Assembly: GCA_027489095.1 (NCBI GenBank)
Contig: JAIYAL010000066.1
Coordinates: 1-41,569, forward strand
Length of the DNA stretch: 41,569 nt
Direction: 5' to 3'
Source of the DNA: Erythrobacteraceae bacterium
Lineage (GTDB): Bacteria > Pseudomonadota > Alphaproteobacteria > Sphingomonadales > Sphingomonadaceae
Shown here: in pieces, positions 26,249 to 32,881 of the stretch
Layout: each line of letters starts with the position of its first letter
Numbering within the stretch: the stretch's first letter is position 1
The notes under the pieces: model-generated
Seen by the model: the letters and a program-made list of their open reading frames with translations, nothing else
Told to the model about the DNA's origin: nothing
Databases searched by the model: none
Program-made: the position numbers and the translations under genes

Positions 26249-27230
26249 CGGAAATAGCCTTGGCAGGCTGATGTCGTTCGTGCTGGCAATAGGTTTGCTC
26301 GCGGGATGCGCGACAGCGAATGAACAGACGACGCCACCGATCATAGAAAAATCGCTCGCCGAACAGCTGCAGGGCAACGCAGTCAGCTTTGGCGACTGGG
26401 TAATCGGGTGCGGAAATCTAGGGACTTGCACCGCGATAGTTGCTGTTCGCGAATATTCAGCAGGCCTTGAGCAAGCCTCACTTCGGATCATTCTGCCCCG
26501 CGATGCGGCCGATGCGCCTCGCGTTGCGATCGTCCGTTCCGGAGAAGTCATCGAGGACGTTTCTCCAGAAGCCGCCATAAGGTTGATCTTTGCACTGCAC
26601 GATGGTGGCGACGCTGACGCAGTCCATGTTTCGGCCAAATCTGTCCGATACGACGTGTCAGGAAAAGGCTTTGCTGCCGCGATGTCGGCGCTGGCACAAT
26701 GGCGTGCATTGCCAGCGCAGCAGGTGAACTCGACCGAAGGCATCACGTCGTTTCCTGCATTGCGCATCGAAAAGCCCGTTGTCCATCCCGACCTGACCAA
26801 CTTCGAGGCGCGCTGCCCGGAAGGCCATATGGGTAGTTCGTTGCAAGCCTGGGGCTTGATCGGCGGTGCCACTCTTTGGCGCGCTGCGTGCGGCGATGAG
26901 GGACTGAATCCGGTCAGCTTCTGGTTGATCTCCGGTCCGCAGGGGGCGCCGCCTGAGCCCGTCAAGTTCGAGGACCAGGCGCAAACGGCTCGTGCCTATA
27001 ACAGTTGGTTCGATGATAGCACCGGTTATCTTCGGATGGTCCACTATTTTGGTCATTGGGAAAGCTACAGCGAAGATTGCGGAATTTATCGCGCCTATGC
27101 TTTTGGTATTGGGGGCATGAAACTTGTCGAGAAACGGTACATGCCGACTTGCGGCACCGGCATCGGCCCCGAGGACTGGGTGATCACCTATCGTGCGGCA
27201 GTATTCAACGGGCCGGACAGTGGGCCATGA
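26241..27230 (+). CDS. DUF1176-type lipoprotein, paralogue B
   Basis: 329 residues. The start ATG at 26241 overlaps the end of paralogue A by 8 bases. The signal peptide ends in a lipobox (GLLAGC), so this copy should be lipid-anchored. The N-terminal motif is FGDWVIGCGNLGTC, with the aspartate after the first cysteine changed to glycine. The C-terminal module is EDCGIYRAYAFG, then RYMPTCGTG and WVITYRAA. The middle cysteine pair is present (EARCPEG, RAACGDE). Together with paralogue C it forms a lipoprotein pair inside an array otherwise made of soluble exported copies, so the products may sit in different places of the envelope. Confidence 0.8.
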   Translation: MSNGNSLGRLMSFVLAIGLLAGCATANEQTTPPIIEKSLAEQLQGNAVSFGDWVIGCGNLGTCTAIVAVREYSAGLEQASLRIILPRDAADAPRVAIVRSGEVIEDVSPEAAIRLIFALHDGGDADAVHVSAKSVRYDVSGKGFAAAMSALAQWRALPAQQVNSTEGITSFPALRIEKPVVHPDLTNFEARCPEGHMGSSLQAWGLIGGATLWRAACGDEGLNPVSFWLISGPQGAPPEPVKFEDQAQTARAYNSWFDDSTGYLRMVHYFGHWESYSEDCGIYRAYAFGIGGMKLVEKRYMPTCGTGIGPEDWVITYRAAVFNGPDSGP

Positions 27231-28201
27231 ATTTTTGCGCGGTCAGCTCGATATTGGCCTTCATTCTCGCAGGCTGTTTGCCGCCATCGTCGGAACGATA
27301 TGAGCTGCCAAATATGATCGAACGCGGCGTCGCGCAGATCGGACCATGGGACATGGGCTGCGACAATCTGGGCCGCTGCGTCGCAATCGGCGCAGTGCCG
27401 CCACGCAAGGTGCAAATGGATGGGATCCGCGGCGCTCTACGTATTGAGTTTGACAGTCCGGATGGCATGGCGGCCGGACTGACGGTCATCCCGATGGATT
27501 TCGAACAGCGTCTACCGGACGTCAAACTTTCCGGCGAGATGGCCCAGATGGTCCTCATCAAGTTGCGGGCTGGCGAGGATTTTCTGATTTGGGTAAACGA
27601 CATCGACGGCTCGCGATTTTATGTGCCTGGCCAAGGGTTCGGCTTGCTCGAACAAACCTATGCCCAATGGCAAAGTCGCTACCCGGTTAGGGTCGTGCAG
27701 CAGGAACCTATTATGCCAAGCCGCGCGGTGCGATTGGCCAACTTTCGCGCGCCGTTGCTCACAGACCGCCAAGCAACCGATTGCGGTTCGTCGATCGATA
27801 GCAGAATCGAAGCTGCGTGGGAGCTGAACGGACAGACGCGCCTGCTGCAATATCGCTGTGCCAATGAGGCGAAGTTCAATCCGGTCAGCCTGTGGTACAT
27901 CCAGGACAAGCGTGACGGGACGCTTTCCCCGATTGGGTTGGCGGAAGCGGTTGGTGAACTTCAAGACGGCGGCGCGGCGGGCCTCGTGGGTGCTCGTTTC
28001 GTGCCGGAAGAGGGGTTGCTCGTCACACGAAAGCTGTCCGCGCCGTCGGGCGATTGCGGCGCCGTAATCACGTATGCGCTTACGCCCTCTGGCTTTCTCC
28101 TCGCACAAAAGAGTGAGGCGCGCCATTGCGTCGGCCTGTTTAGCGGCGACTGGGTGCGAACCTATCTCAATCCTAGCGTCATGCTGCCGGACTATTGGTG
28201 A
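27227..28201 (+). CDS. DUF1176-type lipoprotein, paralogue C
   Basis: 324 residues; ATG at 27227 overlaps the stop of paralogue B as ATGA. Lipobox FILAGC at residues 12-17. The N-terminal motif is IGPWDMGCDNLGRC, with P replacing D of the usual GDW. The C-terminal module has drifted: GDCGAVITYALT, then SEARHCVGL where most copies read REMPxC, and DWVRTYLNP. The middle pair is ATDCGSS and QYRCANE. The drift in the closing loop and the change at GDW suggest this copy has diverged in binding partner or ligand (inference). It overlaps paralogue D by one base (TGATG). Confidence 0.78.
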   Translation: MNFCAVSSILAFILAGCLPPSSERYELPNMIERGVAQIGPWDMGCDNLGRCVAIGAVPPRKVQMDGIRGALRIEFDSPDGMAAGLTVIPMDFEQRLPDVKLSGEMAQMVLIKLRAGEDFLIWVNDIDGSRFYVPGQGFGLLEQTYAQWQSRYPVRVVQQEPIMPSRAVRLANFRAPLLTDRQATDCGSSIDSRIEAAWELNGQTRLLQYRCANEAKFNPVSLWYIQDKRDGTLSPIGLAEAVGELQDGGAAGLVGARFVPEEGLLVTRKLSAPSGDCGAVITYALTPSGFLLAQKSEARHCVGLFSGDWVRTYLNPSVMLPDYW

Positions 28202-29091
28202 TGGTGTGGCGATGGCTTGCTCTGGCGCTGGTTACGGCGACACCCGGCGCAGCAAACCCTGGCGTTAAGACGTTCGGCAAATGGACCGCCGGGTGCGACA
28301 ATGAAAATGTGTGCACCGCGATCCATCCGGCATGGAATTCTGGGGATGTTCCACCTGAAATACGCGGCACTCCCTTCCTGCAAATACGCCATCATCCGCA
28401 GCGCGACGCCATACCTCAAATCAGTTTGCTGGATCCCGCGAACCAAGCACCGCGTGCCGTGTTGAGGCCGCCACTGGTGACGATGGTCTTTCAGTTCAAC
28501 GCCAAATCTGGCGTCGGCAATGCCCTTGCTTATCCCGCCGTTGTTGATGGAGATGGCGGTTATCGTTTCGAAGCTGAAGATACGCGGTCAATCATTTATG
28601 GTTTACGCAAATCCAAACGCGTTGCTGTATCAATTGACGACCAGCGCGGCTTTTCTTTTGATCCTGCGCCTTTTGAAGAAGTGCTGGCTTTCTTCGACCG
28701 ACAGCAGGAACTCGAGGGCACGCCCGGTGCGCTTGTGCTGCTGCCCGGCGATGAAGTGATGAACGATTATGCGCATCCGGTTCCACCGGAGGCCGATACG
28801 GTTGAACTGACGCCGTTTAGCCAACAGCAATTGCAGCATTGGCAGGTTGAGTATCCGGAGCGGAAACCCAACGAAGTCATCGATGTTGAAACCTATCCCG
28901 CACGCGGCATCGTAGTGCTCATTCGGGCCAAAACGCCGGCCCGTGACTGTGGGGTGTTCGAACGGTGGGGCCATACAGGCACCGGGACCAATTTCGTTTT
29001 GGTCGAACGGCGCGAAATGCCGGTGTGCAACGGCATCGCCCAACAGCACTGGATCCAGACTTACCGCGCCAACAGCATCAGTCCGCAATGA
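28201..29091 (+). CDS. DUF1176-type secreted protein, paralogue D (short, no middle cysteines)
   Basis: 296 residues, the shortest copy. Start ATG at 28201 shares one base with the stop of paralogue C; a GTG at 28198 is an alternative. Cleavable signal WLALALVTATPGAA. The N-terminal motif is FGKWTAGCDNENVC and the C-terminal module is RDCGVFERWGHT, then REMPVCNGI and WIQTYRAN. There is no cysteine between residues 45 and 250, so the middle pair found in the other eight copies is missing, consistent with loss of that subdomain's disulfide. It overlaps paralogue E by 4 bases (ATGA). Confidence 0.77.
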   Translation: MVWRWLALALVTATPGAANPGVKTFGKWTAGCDNENVCTAIHPAWNSGDVPPEIRGTPFLQIRHHPQRDAIPQISLLDPANQAPRAVLRPPLVTMVFQFNAKSGVGNALAYPAVVDGDGGYRFEAEDTRSIIYGLRKSKRVAVSIDDQRGFSFDPAPFEEVLAFFDRQQELEGTPGALVLLPGDEVMNDYAHPVPPEADTVELTPFSQQQLQHWQVEYPERKPNEVIDVETYPARGIVVLIRAKTPARDCGVFERWGHTGTGTNFVLVERREMPVCNGIAQQHWIQTYRANSISPQ

Positions 29092-30167
29092 TGATCAAGC
29101 CCCTCTTCACAGCATTCCTGTGGCTGATACTCTCGTCCGCAGTGCTGCAAGCAAACGAGCCAAAGCCCAAATATCTAGAAGCTTTGGACAAGTCATACCG
29201 GTCTGGCGACTGGATACTGCAATGTGATAGCTCCCGCATTTGCAGAATAATCGGGGTCGTCGAAAAGTCCGGAGACGAAAGCGAGATGCGCGCCATCGTC
29301 ACGATCAGTCGGGGGATTGAAAAGAACGCAAAGCACTATGTGCGCTTCGCCTTTATCGACGACTATGGTTTCGTCTTGCCGCCGCCTGACGAGCATGCCC
29401 GGCTCTATTCGCGCGGGCAGCCCAAAATGCCGCCACCGATCCTGTTGCAACTTGGTGCCGCCGAAGGCGATCCGGCTTACCCGCAATATCGAGTTCCGAG
29501 CGATCAGGGTTGGCGGATTATCAGCGCTTTCCGGCGCTGGCCGGGGGTGGTGCTTCGCACTCGTGCAGCTTTCCTGTCGCACTTGCCGAAGGGAAATCTG
29601 GGGAAGCTCCTCCGGAAAATGGATGAACTACAACCTGCCTTATCATCGGTGCTGTCGGCTGACGAGCAGAGCAAGTGGATGAAGGAATACAACTATATCT
29701 TCGTTCGCGTACCGCCAGTTAAGGGGTTGCCAACCCCTGACGATGTCTTGCTGTCCTGCGATACGCAAACCCACGTCAATTCCAACGAAGGTTGGCAACT
29801 GGACCAGAAAACGATCCTTTGGATCGCGCATTGCCCTGGGCGTGCAAGGACGTTTCTGCAACGACGGCAGATGGACCCTGCGGTCGCGATGGACGAATAT
29901 GGTACCCTGATCGATGCTGATGTGACCGATACCAAAGGTGTGAAACGCTTAGTCCACGATGCCAGTTTTGATTCCGCAGTATCCATCTTGGAGATGACGA
30001 TAGCGAAAAAGGGACGCTGGGACTGCGGGATACGATTGCAATATGGTTACACCAAGCAGGGTGAGTTCGGTGTTAAAGAAGATCGACGTATGCCAATTTG
30101 CCGACAGATTCCGTCGGCTTATTGGCCGTTGGCATGGGCGCCCACAAGTTGGAGGCTTCAGGAATAA
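29088..30167 (+). CDS. DUF1176-type secreted protein, paralogue E (divergent)
   Basis: 359 residues from ATG 29088, which overlaps the stop of paralogue D. Signal peptide AFLWLILSSAVLQA. The N-terminal motif SGDWILQCDSSRIC keeps the C-x5-C but has lost the CDN. The middle pair is LLSCDTQ and IAHCPGR. The C-terminal module is WDCGIRLQYGYT, then RRMPICRQI and a changed ending YWPLAWAP. It carries an extra basic middle segment (RRWPGVVLRTRAAFLSHLPK). Last gene of the tandem five; a new inverted repeat begins 22 bases after its stop, so the operon probably ends here. Confidence 0.75.
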   Translation: MMIKPLFTAFLWLILSSAVLQANEPKPKYLEALDKSYRSGDWILQCDSSRICRIIGVVEKSGDESEMRAIVTISRGIEKNAKHYVRFAFIDDYGFVLPPPDEHARLYSRGQPKMPPPILLQLGAAEGDPAYPQYRVPSDQGWRIISAFRRWPGVVLRTRAAFLSHLPKGNLGKLLRKMDELQPALSSVLSADEQSKWMKEYNYIFVRVPPVKGLPTPDDVLLSCDTQTHVNSNEGWQLDQKTILWIAHCPGRARTFLQRRQMDPAVAMDEYGTLIDADVTDTKGVKRLVHDASFDSAVSILEMTIAKKGRWDCGIRLQYGYTKQGEFGVKEDRRMPICRQIPSAYWPLAWAPTSWRLQE

Positions 30168-30189
30168 CCCCCCCAAATGAAGGGAATGC

Positions 30190-30210
30190 ACCCCCGGCGA
30201 TTGAGGGGGT
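30190..30210. promoter_or_regulatory. Island inverted repeat ACCCCC-N9-GGGGGT
   Basis: Perfect 6-base arms around ggcgattga. It lies 37 bases before the ATG at 30248, nearer than the other sites. The centre gcgatt also occurs in the site at 35039. It precedes the operon ending in the histidine kinase. Confidence 0.65.
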
Positions 30211-30247
30211 AAAGGATCGCTGATCGTTGTAATCAGTGGAATTTTTC

Positions 30248-30880
30248 ATGAACGCTGTGGCCCGGCCGTGGATTGGCCTTTGTTTCAAGCTCATGGCTGT
30301 GATTGCAGTCATTTTCGCTTTCATCTTCTTCATGCGGATGGATGAAGAGCAATCGCGCATAAACAACTATCGCAATTCGGGCACGGTTTCGAAGGCGGTT
30401 GTTATAGCCAAAAACAAAGATTCGATAACCTCGCAAACAAGCGGAATTCGCAGGCGTAGTTCGGGCAGAACAACAACAAGTGATATCTGGGTGCTGAGCG
30501 TGCGCTTTGCCCCCAAATCGACCGTCAAATATGCCGACTATCCCTCAAAGATCAACGAGGCATCCCTTCCTATGCCGCCGGCTCTTGTTGGTGATCCAGC
30601 GAAGGATAGTGAAGCTTCGGACGTGATGTGGGTATCGCGTGAGCTTTATGACAGCACGAAGGTCGGCGATACGCTGACCGTTGTCGATGCGCCATTTAGT
30701 GGCTTCGGGCCTGAACTGGTGACCGATGTTCGCGATTTCGATCCGTCCGATGCTTATCCAAACATCGCGATCGCGCTCGTCATTGCGCTGCTCCTGTGGT
30801 TCATCGGGCGCCGCATTAGCAAGGCGTCGATGGCGAGGGGAATTGCTTCGGTTCTGACTGTACCAGGGACGATGCCTTGA
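30248..30880 (+). CDS. DUF3592-like membrane protein
   Basis: 210 residues from the ATG at 30248 (a GTG at 30236 is an alternative). Two transmembrane helices, LMAVIAVIFAFIFFMRM near the N-terminus and IAIALVIALLLWFIGRR near the C-terminus, bracket a periplasmic beta-rich domain. Its first part, SGTVSKAVVIAKNKDSITS, resembles the G-x-V-x-A-x-V DUF3592 strand pattern. The next gene encodes a protein of the same layout, so this is a duplicated pair. First gene of the operon that ends with the histidine kinase. A sensing or accessory role for the kinase is inference. Confidence 0.6.
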   Translation: MNAVARPWIGLCFKLMAVIAVIFAFIFFMRMDEEQSRINNYRNSGTVSKAVVIAKNKDSITSQTSGIRRRSSGRTTTSDIWVLSVRFAPKSTVKYADYPSKINEASLPMPPALVGDPAKDSEASDVMWVSRELYDSTKVGDTLTVVDAPFSGFGPELVTDVRDFDPSDAYPNIAIALVIALLLWFIGRRISKASMARGIASVLTVPGTMP

Positions 30881-31458
30881 GCGACTATCAACCCGCTTTG
30901 GACCGGTTGCGCGAACGCAGGAAGGGTAAGCCCGGCGAGTTCTTGTTGATTTTCGGTCTGTGCTGCCTGCTGCTCGCGCCCTTCGGGCTCTTTCTGACTA
31001 TTCAGGAAGGAGCGAGGCTTGAAGCACTGAAGAGCGAAGGCATGGTTGCCACTGCGACCGTCAAAGACAAATCCGTTCGCAGTGAGAGCTATACCGACCG
31101 AAAGGGCCGTTCAAAAACCCGCGACTTGTATACCCTGAATCTCAGCCATGATTTGAACGCCCAGCTTACATTTGCGGATTGGAAGGCGGGTAAGCCGTTT
31201 CCCAAGTCGCAGTATCCAGCGGTGACCGAAACCAGCATCGATGTGGGGGAATCCTATTTTGATGGCTTAGCGGCCGGCGGACAGGCGACGGTTGTAAGCA
31301 TTCCGTCCGTTTATAAGAGCATGATGCTGACCGAACAGCTCGAGTACGAAACATCCCTTGCCTATATGATCTGGTGGTATTTGGGCACGGCGGCCGTCGT
31401 TATGGCTGGTTTTGTCATGACACTCATCGGTTGGCGCAAATGGCTTTCGCGTGCCTAG
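30877..31458 (+). CDS. DUF3592-like membrane protein, second copy
   Basis: 193 residues from a TTG at 30877 that overlaps the previous stop (TTGA). The layout matches its neighbour: helix FLLIFGLCCLLLAPFGLFL, then EGMVATATVKDKSVRSESY and a YTLNLSHD strand, a periplasmic domain, and a second helix IWWYLGTAAVVMAGFVMTL. The conserved G-x-V-x-A-x-V-x-x-K segment is the shared part. Membrane topology places the domain outside the cytoplasm. It overlaps the next DUF1176 gene by 8 bases, so the operon is tightly coupled. Confidence 0.6.
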   Translation: MSDYQPALDRLRERRKGKPGEFLLIFGLCCLLLAPFGLFLTIQEGARLEALKSEGMVATATVKDKSVRSESYTDRKGRSKTRDLYTLNLSHDLNAQLTFADWKAGKPFPKSQYPAVTETSIDVGESYFDGLAAGGQATVVSIPSVYKSMMLTEQLEYETSLAYMIWWYLGTAAVVMAGFVMTLIGWRKWLSRA

Positions 31459-32557
31459 ATTGGGTCTGATCGCGGCGATCGGTCTAGGCGCGGCGTCACA
31501 CTGCCTCGCCGAGGGCTCTCCGGCTGGCGATCGAAATGAGCATGAAATTGGGGAATATGGCGACTGGTCGGTGGCTTGTGACAATGCGCATGATTGTACC
31601 GCAGTAAGTGTGTCGAGAGCCTATGTCAGGCGCATCGAAAGTACCGATCCTGGCGACTATGCCAGCCCAATGCTATGGGTGAAGCGCGCTGCTGGTCCAA
31701 AGGCAAGTCCGAGGGTTTTTGTTGACACAACGACTTGGGGTGAGGCGATGGACTTGGGCGTCCTTACGCTGCACGTGTATTATGATTGCGATGGGGATTG
31801 CACTGGACGGGCATACAGGTTGGTCAGGATAGAAAAGGGCCGGTATGAACTGGCGCCCAATCTTGTCGGCGCATTCTTTGCTGAGGCCGTGAAAACCGGA
31901 CGTGCGGCAACGCGGCGTAGCGATGGATCTATGCACGGCATCATGACGACCAGCGGGCTGGGCGCCGCCATGCGTTACATCGATGAAGATCAAGGGCGCC
32001 GCGATACGGTCACGGCGATCTATGCGAAGAGCAAGAAGCCAGCGAGCGAGGTTCCAGACGAGCGGGCGCGTCCCGTAGTTCGCGTTATCCGTGGGATAGA
32101 CGAGCCCTCGACCGAAATGCCCGGCCATGTCGAAGTCCAGCGCATCCGGAACAACCACTGCAGTGGACCAAATGACACAAATGAAACGAATATCCAGCGG
32201 TTCCGTTTGCGCAACGGGCAGAATCTCTGGTCCATCATCTGTTCCGCTTCGTCTCTTAATCCCACACATCTGTGGCTGGTTGAAACAGGTGCCGACAGGT
32301 TCGAGATTTTCAAACTGCCTCGCCGTGAAAAAGGGCGGCCTGCAGAAGTGCCGATCTTGCCGCACAGCGTGTTCGATCCAGCGTCCGGCCAGTTATCATC
32401 CTATTATGCAGGAAAAGAACTTGGAAGTTGCGGTTGGAAGCGCCGTTGGGCGTGGACAGGTAAGGCCTTTGAAATGATCGATGCGATCGAACTGCCCGCC
32501 TGCTTGGGCATACCCCTCAATCAATGGCTGCAAACCTACCGTGCAATCCCGGAGTGA
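31451..32557 (+). CDS. DUF1176-type secreted protein, paralogue F
   Basis: 368 residues from a GTG at 31451 overlapping the previous gene by 8 bases. Signal LGLIAAIGLGAASHCLA. The N-terminal motif is YGDWSVACDNAHDC. It carries the canonical middle motif AAMRYIDEDQGRRDTVTAIY and the pair NNHCSGP / SIICSAS. The C-terminal module starts SCG instead of DCG (GSCGWKRRWAWT), then IELPACLGI and WLQTYRAI. It is closest to paralogue H at 38956 through the middle (AxRYxDExQGRRxxVTAIYxK and the preceding TLHVYYD / ALHVLYA strand), suggesting a recent duplication. It sits beside the membrane proteins and the kinase rather than in the main array. Confidence 0.82.
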   Translation: MPRLGLIAAIGLGAASHCLAEGSPAGDRNEHEIGEYGDWSVACDNAHDCTAVSVSRAYVRRIESTDPGDYASPMLWVKRAAGPKASPRVFVDTTTWGEAMDLGVLTLHVYYDCDGDCTGRAYRLVRIEKGRYELAPNLVGAFFAEAVKTGRAATRRSDGSMHGIMTTSGLGAAMRYIDEDQGRRDTVTAIYAKSKKPASEVPDERARPVVRVIRGIDEPSTEMPGHVEVQRIRNNHCSGPNDTNETNIQRFRLRNGQNLWSIICSASSLNPTHLWLVETGADRFEIFKLPRREKGRPAEVPILPHSVFDPASGQLSSYYAGKELGSCGWKRRWAWTGKAFEMIDAIELPACLGIPLNQWLQTYRAIPE

Positions 32558-32694
32558 TGGAAACTACGGTCGCGCGATCACGGGCGCGGATGTGGGGCAC
32601 GGCACTGCTGAAGCTGGTGCTGTTGCAACCTCTGTTCTGGGCGGCGGTCGGCGTGAACGAGCGCATAGTGCGACCAGCAATAATATCGGTGTAG
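32557..32694 (+). CDS. Possible 45-residue membrane peptide in the gap before the kinase
   Basis: The ATG at 32557 shares one base with the stop of paralogue F (TGATG). The frame reads a basic start (TTVARSRARMW), a hydrophobic stretch (GTALLKLVLLQPLFWAAVGV) and a TAG stop at 32692-32694, i.e. one predicted transmembrane helix. A second frame (GTG at 32592 to 32885, about 97 residues, ending in an ATGA overlap with the kinase start and containing VIDIAAQSEVISSDFWRTLL) also fills this 324-base gap. Both are weakly supported, and a frameshifted single gene is possible. Confidence 0.35.
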   Translation: METTVARSRARMWGTALLKLVLLQPLFWAAVGVNERIVRPAIISV

Positions 32695-32881
32695 CCCGAT
32701 GCCAACCAAGCTCTATCCGACAAAGCAGAAAATACGATAAGTGGCCTGAATATCTAGCGCCGGTCAATCTTCAGAATGTTATTGACATTGCTGCCCAATC
32801 TGAAGTCATCAGTTCCGATTTCTGGCGCACTTTGTTGTTCTGTGATCGGGCAGCAATTGATCATGAGATGGGGGAGCTTGA

